Numbered from the stretch's first letter, positions 7,503 through 15,266 are shown. The stretch is 41,352 bases of DNA from Candidatus Dormiibacterota bacterium (GCA_003151935.1 PLYZ01000023.1:1-41352), one strand, 5' to 3'. The notes: generated by a model from the sequence alone, not told the origin. Numbers and translations are program-made.

Positions 7503-8197
7503 TTGACCGGCTCCGGGTCGCGCGCGGCGACCATGTGCGCGGGCTCGGCCACGGCCTGCACCGCTACGTCCGCCAGCGTCTCGATGCGATAGCGAATCCC
7601 GATCATCACCGCCGCCAGCACCAGAGTGCACGCCATGGTGAAGAAGAACGTCGCAAGCATCTCCGGCGGAAGCGCGTCGTTGACGATGATCGGTCCCGGG
7701 TGCACGGTCCGCCACCAGGTGACGCTGAAGTGCACCACCGGCACGTCGATGAAACCGAAGATGCCGACCACCGCCGCGAAGCGCGCCGCCTGCCGCCCCG
7801 GCTCGGCGAGGCGCCTCACAAGGAGGTACCCGGCGTAGATGATCCAGAGCACGAGGGTCGAAGTGAGCCGCGCGTCCCACGTCCAGTAGGTGCCCCAGAT
7901 CGGCTTGGCCCAGAGCATGCCCATGACCAGGGTGACGGTGGTGAAAACCAGGCCGACGAGCGCGCCCGCGCGCGCGAACCGATCCGCGACCAGGCTCCCA
8001 TTGCGCAGGTAGATGATGCCGCCGACCAGCACCACCGCGAAGCAGCCGTAGGCCGCGATCGCCGCGCTCACGTGAAGGTAGAAGATGCGCTGGACCGGAC
8101 CCTGAAGCGCGTCGGTCGGAGCAAACAGGAAGATGGCGGCGGCGGCGGCGAGCATCAGCGCAACCCCGCCGGCGGCCGCTTTTTCGTACTTAGTCAT
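7499..8197 (-). CDS. ccmC: Heme exporter protein CcmC
   Basis: 232 residues. The ATG at 8197 overlaps the end of ccmB, and a start three codons upstream is less likely. There are six hydrophobic segments. The Trp-rich heme-handling (WWD) motif WGTYWTWD is at 101-108, flanked by conserved His in the periplasmic loops (YLHVS near 42 and VVHFSVTWW near 160). CcmC loads heme onto CcmE. The C-terminal tail is longer than usual. The gene overlaps ccmB and ccmD, which points to translational coupling. Confidence 0.95.
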   Translation of the reverse strand: MTKYEKAAAGGVALMLAAAAAIFLFAPTDALQGPVQRIFYLHVSAAIAAYGCFAVVLVGGIIYLRNGSLVADRFARAGALVGLVFTTVTLVMGMLWAKPIWGTYWTWDARLTSTLVLWIIYAGYLLVRRLAEPGRQAARFAAVVGIFGFIDVPVVHFSVTWWRTVHPGPIIVNDALPPEMLATFFFTMACTLVLAAVMIGIRYRIETLADVAVQAVAEPAHMVAARDPEPVN

Positions 8198-8855
8198 CCA
8201 GCACAAACCTCGCCGCGAGTGACGTGAGCACCACGAACAGTATGTCGAAGTCCACGAGCAGGGCCATGGCCTGGTCGTAGCTGCCGCTTGCCCCCATCGC
8301 GACCTGCACAGCCTGCCCGCCCGCGACGATGAAGGGAATCCACAGCGGCAGCGTGAGCAGAGGAAGCAGCAGCTCGCGGGCGCGCACCCGTGCCACCATC
8401 GCGGCGAACAGGCAGCCGAGCGCGGCCATGCCGATCGTGGCCAGGAGCACCGCGGCGATCACCTGTACGGACAGCGGGGTGCCGAAGAACAGCGTCAGGG
8501 CCGGCAGCAGCACCGCCTCGCAGCCGATCAGCAGGAGGGTCGCCGCCGTCGCCTTCCCCGCGAAGATCGCCACAGGCGAGGCCGGCGTCATGAGCAGCGC
8601 TTCGAGCGACGCCTGCTCGCGCTCCGCCGCGAACGCCCTCCCGAAGGCGACCAGGCCCGCGAACACGAGGGCCAGCCACAGGATGCCCGGCGCGATCGAC
8701 GGGGCGTTCCGCGAATCGATCTGAAAGCCGAAGTTTGCGATCACGAGCGCGAGGATCACGAACTGGGCCAGCGCGGGCACGAGCTCGCGGGTGCGCCACT
8801 CCGCCCTGAGGTCCTTCCGTGCGACCGCGACCGCAACAGCGAAGGAGTTCGTCAT
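8190..8855 (-). CDS. ccmB: Heme exporter protein CcmB
   Basis: 221 residues. The ATG at 8855 forms an ATGA overlap with the ccmA stop. There are six predicted membrane helices. FGRAFAAEREQASLEALLMTP is the conserved CcmB cytoplasmic coupling region (AxERExGtLE type). CcmB is the membrane subunit of the CcmAB ATPase, which releases holo-CcmE from CcmC. An upstream in-frame extension is a shadow of ccmA and is rejected. Confidence 0.94.
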   Translation of the reverse strand: MTNSFAVAVAVARKDLRAEWRTRELVPALAQFVILALVIANFGFQIDSRNAPSIAPGILWLALVFAGLVAFGRAFAAEREQASLEALLMTPASPVAIFAGKATAATLLLIGCEAVLLPALTLFFGTPLSVQVIAAVLLATIGMAALGCLFAAMVARVRARELLLPLLTLPLWIPFIVAGGQAVQVAMGASGSYDQAMALLVDFDILFVVLTSLAARFVLDD

Positions 8856-9496
8856 CGCACGACGTGCAACCGCGTCGCCGTGCCCACCGAACGGCCGTGG
8901 CGCAGCGTCAGCGTCCGCTGGCACAGACGGTTGGCGAGCGCGTGGTCGTGGGTGGCCATCACCACGGTCCGGTCGCTCATCACCGCGGCCAGCAGGTCCG
9001 CCGCGTCTGAACCGAGGCTCGCGTCGGGCTCATCGAGGACGAGGAGCTTGGGGTCGTGGAGGATCGCGCGGCCGATCGCGAGTCTCTGCTGCATTCCCCT
9101 GGACAGCAGGCCCGCCGGGCGGCTCGCCTCCGAGGCGAGGCCGACGAGGGCAAGCGTTTCAGCTGCTCGCGTCCGGCTGACGCCCTGCAGGGTGCAGAAG
9201 AACTCCAGGTTCTCGGCGGCGGACAGGGCCGGGTAGAGCCCCGGCGCGTGCGCGACATAGCCGATCCGCTGCCGGAGCCGCCTGCGCTCGCGAAGCGCGT
9301 CCAGGCCCATGATCTCGAGCCCGCCAGAGGTCGGGCGGGCGGCCGTGGCCAGGATGCGCAGGAGCGTCGTCTTGCCGGCTCCGTTCTCACCCAGGACCGC
9401 CATGTGCTCGCCGGCGTCGATCGCGAGGTCCACGGATTCCAGCGCGACCTCGGAGCCGAACCAATGCGTCAGGCCGTTCGCCACCAGAATGCTCAT
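8852..9496 (-). CDS. ccmA: Heme exporter ATP-binding subunit CcmA
   Basis: 214 residues from an ATG at 9496. Walker A is GENGAGKTT (36-44), the signature is LLSRGMQQR in place of LSGGQ (as is common in CcmA), and Walker B is LLVLDEPDASL with the H-loop ATHDHAL. It powers CcmABCD. The frame is open upstream to 9625, but that stretch is the translated GC-hairpin repeat, so the start before ILVANGLTHWFG is chosen. The ATG shares its A with the stop of the 60-residue ORF upstream (TAATG), so translation may depend on termination there. Confidence 0.95.
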   Translation of the reverse strand: MSILVANGLTHWFGSEVALESVDLAIDAGEHMAVLGENGAGKTTLLRILATAARPTSGGLEIMGLDALRERRRLRQRIGYVAHAPGLYPALSAAENLEFFCTLQGVSRTRAAETLALVGLASEASRPAGLLSRGMQQRLAIGRAILHDPKLLVLDEPDASLGSDAADLLAAVMSDRTVVMATHDHALANRLCQRTLTLRHGRSVGTATRLHVVR

Positions 9497-9678
9497 TACA
9501 CCCCCCCACCTGGCAGCGCCCGCTTCTCGGGCGGTGCCGACCTCCCCAAGGGGTGGGGAGGTGAAAGGCTCTCCCCAGGTGGTGGAGAGATGAAATCGTC
9601 CACGGGGGTTTTGATCAGCGGCCACAGGACGAACGGGCCCGCCGCGAATAAAAGCAGCGTCGCGACGATGAGCGCCAT
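9496..9678 (-). CDS. 60-residue single-TM protein between ccmF and ccmA, possible CcmI/CcmH remnant
   Basis: The ATG at 9678 follows the ccmF stop with no gap (TAG ATG) and its stop overlaps the ccmA start (TAATG). The first 24 residues (MALIVATLLLFAAGPFVLWP) form one membrane helix of the kind that opens CcmI/CcmH-type proteins. Residues about 30-60 are encoded by GC-hairpin repeat C2 (SPPHPLGRSAPPEK) and look like low-information read-through. Either a genuine short membrane peptide was extended by repeat insertion, or an older gene was cut short. A function in heme delivery is suggested only by position. Confidence 0.5.
   Translation of the reverse strand: MALIVATLLLFAAGPFVLWPLIKTPVDDFISPPPGESLSPPHPLGRSAPPEKRALPGGGV
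9505..9590. repeat. GC-hairpin repeat, copy C2, in front of ccmA
   Basis: Three hairpins can be drawn: CGCCCG-CTTCT-CGGGCG (9519-9535 region), ACCTCCCC-loop-GGGGAGGT (9540-9562) and CTCTCC-loop-GGAGAG (9570-9589). CCACCTGG at 9507 can also pair with CCAGGTGG at 9575. It shares the CCTCCCC/GGGGAGG core with copies C1 and C3. On the minus strand it ends a few bases before the ccmA ATG and is entirely inside the 60-residue ORF. Confidence 0.7.
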
Positions 9679-11625
9679 CTAGGTGAGCACCGAGGCGGGA
9701 ACGCGCCGCCTGACGGCCTCGACCGCGGGAGCTCGTTCTCCGATGTTGCCCAGCAGCACGCCCACGATGATGATCGCCCCGCCCGCCCAGATCCAGCTCA
9801 CCAGGGGGTTGACGAAGACGCTGAACGAGGCCGACCCGTCGGCGGTGACTCCGGCGAGCACGACATAGACATCGGCCACAGGGGTGGTGCTGATCGCCAC
9901 GTGGGTCAGTGACTGCCCTCCGAGCCCCGAATAGGTTGCTCGCGCGGGTTCCAGGGTCGAGTCACCGAACCGCATCAGGCCGACGAGCTCCGTGTGGTCG
10001 GACAGCTGGCGCTGCTCGGATCCCGTGTAGGTCAGCGTGTAGCCGGCGACGGTGACCTGCTGGCCGGGCGCGAGCGTCACGTCCTTCTCCTGCTGCCAGA
10101 AGTGCGAGGCTCCGATCCCGGCGACGAGGACGGCCAGGCCCAGGTGGGCCAGGTAGGCGCCGTATCGCCGCCGCCTGCGACGCAGCATCGACGGAAGTCG
10201 GGCCCACCCGCTACCGAGGCGCGCGTATTGGGTGAAGCATGTGCCGGCGACGGCCGCCACCAGGGGGAGCGCGATGAGAGCGGGGATCGATCGCACGCCG
10301 GCGACCAGCAGCGCCGCCAGCACCACCACTATGGCTGCGCCCGGCCACATCAGCGCTCGCGCCGAAGGCATCCTGGCGGCTCGACGCCACGGCAGCAGGG
10401 GTCCGGCCGCCATCAACGCGAGGATGACGACGAACAGCGGGCCCGCGGCGCGCTCGTAGTAGGCGGCGCCGACCACGCGCTGCTGCCCGAGCATGCCCGA
10501 CACCAGCGGGAGCACCGTGCCCCACAGAACCACGACGACCACGGCGATCAAGAGCAGGTTCTGGAGGACGAAGGCTCCCTCGCGAGAAACCGGCGCCACC
10601 GGCTCCGCGTCGCCGCCGAGGACATTGGAACGAAGAGCCAGCAGCACGACCGAGAAGACGATGCAGATGAACAGAAATGCCAGGAACCACGGGCCGATGG
10701 CGCTGATCGCGAACGTGTGCACCGACGGGACGACGCCGCTGCGCACGATGAAGGTTCCGAACACGACGAGCAGGAAGGCGAGGATGACCAGGCCGAAGTT
10801 CCAGGCCCGGAGCCGGCCGCGCGTCTCCTGGACCATCGATGAATGCAGGTAGGCAGTAGTGGCCAGCCATGGCATCAGGGCGACGTTTTCGACCGGGTCC
10901 CAGCCCCAGTAACCGCCCCATCCGAGGACGTGGTATGCCCACCACATTCCGAGGACGAGCCCGGTCGTCTGCAGGCCCCACGCGATGAGCGCGAAGCGGC
11001 GGGTGTGCGCGATCCACGCGGAATCGGGCCTGCCCGCCATGAGCGCGGCCGACGCAAAGCAAAACGGGATCGCGAACGACGCGAACCCGGCCAGGATCAC
11101 CGGTGGATGGATCAGCATCCCGCCGTCGCGGAGAATCGGGTTGAGCCCGAGACCGTCTGGCGGTGTGATCGAGAGCAGGTCGAATGGGCTCGCCACCAGT
11201 ACGAGGACGACCAGGAAAAAGCTCAGGATCGCCGCCATCAGGCCCGCCGCGTAGCCGGCCAGCCTCAAGCCGAGCGATGCGCTCGCCACGAGCGACACGC
11301 TGCCGAGCACGCCAAGCACCAGTGCCCAATAGAGAAGCGAACCCTCCTGCCCGCCGTAGAAGCCGGCCGCGCTCAGCGCCGTCGACGTCGACAGGTCCGT
11401 GTGCTCGGTGACATACGCGAGCGAAAAGTCGTGGCTGAGCAGAGCCCACTCGAGCACCCCGCCCGCGGCGACGATCATCGCGGTGGCCGCATAGAAGGCC
11501 CGCCTGCCGACCTGGACCATGACCGGGTTCTGCTGCCGGCCCGCCCAGAAGGAGAGCACCGCCGAAAAGCCGCCCATGACGAGCGCAGCGAGCAGAGCGC
11601 CCGCGCCGAGGTACCCGAGTATCAC
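9679..11625 (-). CDS. ccmF: Cytochrome c heme lyase subunit CcmF
   Basis: 648 residues from a GTG at 11625 overlapping the ccmE stop (GTGA). It is a polytopic protein with about 15 hydrophobic segments. GGQEGSLLYWAL and the heme-handling WGGYWGWDPVEN motif (near residues 225-236) are diagnostic of the CcmF/NrfE/CycK family, with the conserved His in DGGMLIHPPVI. CcmF takes heme from CcmE and joins it to apocytochrome CxxCH motifs outside the membrane. A longer in-frame extension upstream is a shadow of ccmE. No ccmH lies next to it. Confidence 0.96.
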   Translation of the reverse strand: MILGYLGAGALLAALVMGGFSAVLSFWAGRQQNPVMVQVGRRAFYAATAMIVAAGGVLEWALLSHDFSLAYVTEHTDLSTSTALSAAGFYGGQEGSLLYWALVLGVLGSVSLVASASLGLRLAGYAAGLMAAILSFFLVVLVLVASPFDLLSITPPDGLGLNPILRDGGMLIHPPVILAGFASFAIPFCFASAALMAGRPDSAWIAHTRRFALIAWGLQTTGLVLGMWWAYHVLGWGGYWGWDPVENVALMPWLATTAYLHSSMVQETRGRLRAWNFGLVILAFLLVVFGTFIVRSGVVPSVHTFAISAIGPWFLAFLFICIVFSVVLLALRSNVLGGDAEPVAPVSREGAFVLQNLLLIAVVVVVLWGTVLPLVSGMLGQQRVVGAAYYERAAGPLFVVILALMAAGPLLPWRRAARMPSARALMWPGAAIVVVLAALLVAGVRSIPALIALPLVAAVAGTCFTQYARLGSGWARLPSMLRRRRRRYGAYLAHLGLAVLVAGIGASHFWQQEKDVTLAPGQQVTVAGYTLTYTGSEQRQLSDHTELVGLMRFGDSTLEPARATYSGLGGQSLTHVAISTTPVADVYVVLAGVTADGSASFSVFVNPLVSWIWAGGAIIIVGVLLGNIGERAPAVEAVRRRVPASVLT

Positions 11626-12002
11626 TGGGTGTAGGGAGTCGTCGAGAACCGCGACGGGCACTTGGCCAGCAGCGTGGTCGCGTGGAACACGCCATCCGTA
11701 CCCAACCGTCCCTCGGCGACCACGGTGATTCCAGGCTTGAAGATGTCCGGCAGCGTCCCGGTGTAATCGACCGGTACCGAGGACGTCGCATCCTTCTCGG
11801 TGAAGGTCACGTGCAGCCCGCCGTCGGTCTTCTGAACGTCGGTCTGGACGACGCCGGCGACACGCACGTCGCCCGCGCCGGAATGCGACCGCAGCTCGCC
11901 CACGGTGAGGTAGTACTCGGTGGTTCCCCCGGAGGCGGAGTAGATGAGGTAGCCGACGCACGCGGCGACGACCAGCGCCGGGATGGACCATTTAGCAGTC
12001 AC
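11622..12002 (-). CDS. ccmE: Heme chaperone CcmE, cysteine-type (CxxxF variant)
   Basis: 126 residues from a GTG at 12002. One N-terminal anchor (WSIPALVVAACVGYLIY) precedes an OB-fold domain (YYLTVGEL, VRVAGVV, VPVDYTGTLPDIFKPG, VVAEGRL). At the heme-attachment loop the usual HDENY is replaced by CPSRF (C115, F119). This places it with the CxxxY class of CcmE known from Desulfovibrio and archaea, here with Phe in place of Tyr. It carries heme covalently between CcmC and CcmF. The start codon lies inside the right-hand arm (in minus-strand sense) of repeat element A copy 2. Confidence 0.93.
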   Translation of the reverse strand: MTAKWSIPALVVAACVGYLIYSASGGTTEYYLTVGELRSHSGAGDVRVAGVVQTDVQKTDGGLHVTFTEKDATSSVPVDYTGTLPDIFKPGITVVAEGRLGTDGVFHATTLLAKCPSRFSTTPYTQ

Positions 12003-12173
12003 GACCGGAAACCTCGGCGAGAGATTCGGTGGCCAGGTGGTCCAGATGCTAGGCGCGGCCGAGCACCGGAGCGAGCGCATCCGTTGATGCGTGAGCGAGG
12101 AGCGGAGGTCGCAACGACGCAGATGGGCCGCATGGGCGCCGAAGATCCGTCGAGGTGTTCCGGCCGGGACTGC
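11995..12173 (-). repeat. Element A, copy 2: ~179 bp repeat with self-complementary ends, between tlpA and ccmE
   Basis: The left end (11995-12019) reads GCAGTCACGACCGGAA then ACCTCGGCG. The reverse complement of the right end (12148-12173) reads GCAGTCCCGGCCGGAA then CACCTCGACG. That gives about 22 paired bases with a few mismatches and a bulge. The outermost bases differ from copy 1 (AGAGGCG) but again match each other. The interior is strongly conserved with copy 1, including the CGCATC/GATGCG hairpin (near 12086-12101) and the block at 12121-12155. It fills the gap from 5 bp after the tlpA stop to within the ccmE start. Confidence 0.8.
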
Positions 12174-12177
12174 CCAA

Positions 12178-12696
12178 TCATGTCGTTGTCACCAAACCCA
12201 GGTAATGATCGAGCGTGGCGGGATCGAGCGGTCCGACGAACGACGCGGTCACCCGGCCCTGGGCGTCGATGAAGAAAGTCGCCGGCAGCCCCGCGACCCC
12301 GTAGGACTGATAGCTGCCCACCACAATCGGTCCGGCGGGATAGGGATGCTGATGCAGTTGCTCGAAGCTGGCGAAGCCACCCGAGGTGTCCTGGTTGTCA
12401 GCTCCCACGAACGCGACCCCGGGATGATTGGTGGAACCGTTCGATAGGACGGGCAGCTCCTGCACGCACGGGATGCACCACGAGGCCCAGAAGTTCAGCA
12501 CGACAGGCTTGCCCTGCAGCTGCCACACACTCACCTGCTCCCCGCTCTGGGTTGCGATCGCCAGCCGCGGCGCGGTCTTGCCCAGCAGCGGCGGGTTGGC
12601 GAGCGCCGCGTGCTCGAGGCCCCAAGCGAGCGACAGCATGAGCACCGAACCGAGGACGATCGCCACCACTGCGACCGTCGCAGACCTGCGGTTCAC
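12178..12696 (-). CDS. TlpA/ResA/CcmG-like membrane-anchored thioredoxin
   Basis: 172 residues from a GTG at 12696 overlapping the glycosidase stop (GTGA). An N-terminal anchor (TVAVVAIVLGSVLML) precedes a thioredoxin fold with active site WCIPC (C74, C77) and the cis-Pro loop GLPATFFID. Outside the membrane such proteins keep apocytochrome CxxCH cysteines reduced for heme attachment, the CcmG/ResA role. Its place just before ccmE supports that. A longer frame upstream is a shadow of the glycosidase gene. Confidence 0.9.
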   Translation of the reverse strand: MNRRSATVAVVAIVLGSVLMLSLAWGLEHAALANPPLLGKTAPRLAIATQSGEQVSVWQLQGKPVVLNFWASWCIPCVQELPVLSNGSTNHPGVAFVGADNQDTSGGFASFEQLHQHPYPAGPIVVGSYQSYGVAGLPATFFIDAQGRVTASFVGPLDPATLDHYLGLVTTT

Positions 12697-13940
12697 GCGC
12701 CTGAGTCTAGGGACTTGAGGAGGCCGTTTGCCCTCGCGATCCGGGAGTAGAGCCGCCCCGACGGCTTGATCGTCCGTTCCAGGGTCCTGCGGTCGACCGC
12801 GATCAAACCGAACTGCACCTGGTAGCCGCGCGCCCATTCGAAGTTGTCCATGTTCGTCCAGTGAAAGTAACCGCGCACGTCGACGCCATCCTGGATCGCC
12901 AGCCGTACGTTCGCCAGGAGATCCGTGAGGTACCGCTCGCGCCTGGAGTCATCGGTGGTGGCCAGCCCGTTTTCGGTGATGTACACCGGCTTGCCAAGGC
13001 CCTTGAGCTCGTTCAGGATCGCGCGCATCCAGGTTGGGTCGGCGCTCCATCCCATGTCGGTGACGAACGCTCCCGGGACGTTGGAGCGCCTGATGAACTG
13101 CTCCCGCGGCCGGCCGGGGTCGAACGCGCAGCACTGCCCGTGATAGTGCGCGATCCCGATGAAGTCCGAGGTCGCCTCGACCACCTTGCCCAGCCGGCCC
13201 GGCGCGACCGGCCAGCGGTCGACCGCCATCTGGGCGGTCCGTGCAGCCAACCGATCGCCGCGCCTGGTGCTCGCGGGCAAGAAAAGGAACTTGTGATGAG
13301 ACAGCCCGACCGGCGAGTCGGGCCAGCGGCGCTTGATCGCTAGATATGCGAGCTCGTGCGCGCGCCGCATGTTGGCGAGGACCCGATAGAACGCCGCGAG
13401 ATCGCCGCGACGGCCGGGTGGGAACTCGCCCGTGATCCAACCATTCGCGGCGTAGATGTTGGGCTCGTTGATCGTGCACCACAGCGAGACCAGGTCACCG
13501 AGCTCGTCGACCACGCGATGCACGTAGGGAAGGAACGCACGCGCCGACCCCGAGGCCCCCCATCCGCCCTTCCGAATGAACCAGAGCGGGTTGGTGAAGT
13601 GATGCAGGGTGACCATCGGCTCGATACCCTGCTCACGCAGCTCGCCCAGGACGTCGCGGTAGTGCCGGATCTGGCGCGAATCGAACTCACCCTCCGAGGG
13701 TTCGATGCGGGACCACTCGATCGAGAGACGGTGCGCGTTCTGGCTGAGCTCGCGCAGCAGCGTGAAATCCTCGCCGTATTGGTGGTAGTGGTCGCACGCG
13801 ATCTCCGAGGTGTCTCCGTTCTCGATCCGGCCCGGCTGCTGCTCGAACTCCCACCACTCGCAGTTGCGGTTGTCGCCTTCGACCTGGTGGGCGGCGCTGG
13901 ACGTTCCCCACAGGAAGCCGTCGGGGAAGCGCCGGTCCAC
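12693..13940 (-). CDS. Glycoside hydrolase family 1 (beta-glucosidase-like)
   Basis: 415 residues from a GTG at 13940. The N-terminus FPDGFLWGTSSAAHQVEG is the GH1 signature. The acid/base Glu is E159 in TINEPN and the nucleophile is E323 in YITENG, so the retaining mechanism is intact. The C-terminal HWTNMDNFEWARGY matches the sugar-binding region, with Glu-Trp as usual. It is shorter than typical GH1 (about 440-470). The segment normally reading IGINYY here reads IGIAHYHG, which may alter the site near the nucleophile. No signal peptide, so it is cytoplasmic. Substrate is probably a small beta-glycoside. Its overlap with a cytochrome-maturation thioredoxin gene is unusual. Confidence 0.93.
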   Translation of the reverse strand: MDRRFPDGFLWGTSSAAHQVEGDNRNCEWWEFEQQPGRIENGDTSEIACDHYHQYGEDFTLLRELSQNAHRLSIEWSRIEPSEGEFDSRQIRHYRDVLGELREQGIEPMVTLHHFTNPLWFIRKGGWGASGSARAFLPYVHRVVDELGDLVSLWCTINEPNIYAANGWITGEFPPGRRGDLAAFYRVLANMRRAHELAYLAIKRRWPDSPVGLSHHKFLFLPASTRRGDRLAARTAQMAVDRWPVAPGRLGKVVEATSDFIGIAHYHGQCCAFDPGRPREQFIRRSNVPGAFVTDMGWSADPTWMRAILNELKGLGKPVYITENGLATTDDSRRERYLTDLLANVRLAIQDGVDVRGYFHWTNMDNFEWARGYQVQFGLIAVDRRTLERTIKPSGRLYSRIARANGLLKSLDSGA

Positions 13941-13942
13941 GG

Positions 13943-14581
13943 TCAGGCGGCGGCGGTCGTGGGATTCGCCATGGCGGGCGGCGGGATGTACTCCCACGTC
14001 GTCGGGGTCTCGCCCTCCATGTCGAGTCGCAGCATGCCTGCCTTGTCGACCGATTTGCGGTACATCTCGCGCTCGTTGTGGGCCCGGCCATCGAGCAGGA
14101 TCCAGGCGGCGTTGAGCGGATCCGCGTGACTGACGACCGCCTGCGTCTCGCCTGGGTGCTCGCGCGCGAGACGGCGAATCACCTCCAGCACGCGCCCGCC
14201 CAGGCGGTCGACCGATTCGTCGCCCGGGACCAGGCCGCGCTTGGCCTTGTGGACGAACCAGAGGGGGCGGAGAAGCGGCACCTGCCAGTAAGCGAGGCCC
14301 TGGAGATAGCGGCTGAACTCCGCTTCTCTCAGGTCGGGATCACTCTCGAGCACAGCAGGCCGGGCCAGCCGCACGTTGATGAGCTGGGCCGTTTCGGCGG
14401 CGCGCGCCAGGGGGCTGTGGACGATCCGCCGTATTTCCTCGTCGCGTAGCCGGTCACCCACCGCGGACGCCTGGAGGCGCCCCAGCGCGCTCAGGTCATA
14501 GCCGTCGAGATGACCGTAGATCACCCGATGCGGGTTTTCCACGTCGGCATGGCGGATCATGTAGACGCGGGTCTGGGTCAC
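13943..14581 (-). CDS. Histidine phosphatase superfamily protein (phosphoglycerate mutase-like)
   Basis: 212 residues from a GTG at 14581. The phosphoacceptor motif is IRHAD (R10, H11) rather than the more common RHG. SPLARAAETAQLI carries the second Arg, and VVSHADPLNAAW the second His near 155. The enzyme forms a phospho-His intermediate. Members act on sugar phosphates, nucleotides or phosphoproteins, and the substrate is not predictable here. The C-terminal 25 residues are Pro/Ala-rich. It lies 2 bp upstream of the GH1 start and 16 bp downstream of the GGDEF-like gene, in one operon. Confidence 0.88.
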   Translation of the reverse strand: MTQTRVYMIRHADVENPHRVIYGHLDGYDLSALGRLQASAVGDRLRDEEIRRIVHSPLARAAETAQLINVRLARPAVLESDPDLREAEFSRYLQGLAYWQVPLLRPLWFVHKAKRGLVPGDESVDRLGGRVLEVIRRLAREHPGETQAVVSHADPLNAAWILLDGRAHNEREMYRKSVDKAGMLRLDMEGETPTTWEYIPPPAMANPTTAAA

Positions 14582-14597
14582 GACTGGAGATCTGGGC

Positions 14598-15266
14598 CTA
14601 TTGGCTTCGCAGTGCGCCGACCGAGGTGCGGTTCGTTCCCCCCGAGCGGCCCGCCTCCAACGCCTGATAGGCCTCGCGCAGCAGGTTGCCGGTGTACTCG
14701 CGCCGGTTCATCAGGCCCGCCTCTTCGTCGTTTCGACTCAGCACGCCGATCGTCGCAGCGCCGCAGCTCATGGTGATCCGCTGCCAGTTGCCCGCCGTCG
14801 AGAAGTCGTGCGATGCGATCGAGCGGCGGATCTTGTCGGCCGCAAGCGTCGCGCCCTGCCCGTCGGTCTCAGGCAGCACGATGGCGAAGTGCGGCGGTCC
14901 GTCCGCGTCCAGGAAGGCGACCGTGTCGGTATCCCGGATGGCCAGGCCGAGGCGTTCGGAGATCTCTCGCAGGAGAGCCTCGACCTGGATCTGCTCCAGC
15001 TCGTTGTGGATGTGCTCCGCATGGTCGAGCTCGACGACCAGGACGGACAGCGGGCGGTGATAGCGAACCGCCCGGTTGGCCTCCTGGCCGACCAGCGCAT
15101 TTATGAATTTCGAGTTCCAGATGCCCGTGACCGGATCGACGACCCCGAAAAGAGGGCTGGACGACCGATCGGCCTGGCTGTGGCCGCAGCTTGGGCAGTA
15201 CGGAGCCGTCTCGGGCAGCTCCGAGTTGCAGTACCAGCAGGTGGCCATGCCGGGCATTCTAGGCAT
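14598..15266 (-). CDS. Zinc-ribbon protein with degenerate GGDEF domain
   Basis: 222 residues. Three in-frame ATGs (15266, 15257, 15248) are possible starts. The N-terminus has a zinc ribbon, CWYC...CPSC. From about residue 43 the sequence follows a nucleotidyl-cyclase fold: DPVTGIWN corresponds to DxLTGLxN, then VLVVELDH, and later FAIVLPETD. The active-site loop reads DGPPHF where GGDEF is expected, and the substrate-contact region NDxxGHxxGD is replaced by HNELEQIQVEAL. It is therefore unlikely to make c-di-GMP and may instead be a binding or scaffold domain. It is first in the run leading to the ccm genes. Confidence 0.8.
   Translation of the reverse strand: MPRMPGMATCWYCNSELPETAPYCPSCGHSQADRSSSPLFGVVDPVTGIWNSKFINALVGQEANRAVRYHRPLSVLVVELDHAEHIHNELEQIQVEALLREISERLGLAIRDTDTVAFLDADGPPHFAIVLPETDGQGATLAADKIRRSIASHDFSTAGNWQRITMSCGAATIGVLSRNDEEAGLMNRREYTGNLLREAYQALEAGRSGGTNRTSVGALRSQ

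Noticed and set aside
9994-10842. Plus-strand ORF of 282 codons in the ccmF region
   Set aside because: Antisense shadow of ccmF, His/Gln/Arg-rich and without recognisable domains.
12001-12180. Element A as a known riboswitch or tRNA-like RNA
   Set aside because: No conserved core of the common riboswitch classes was recognised and no tRNA features are present; left as an unclassified repeat.
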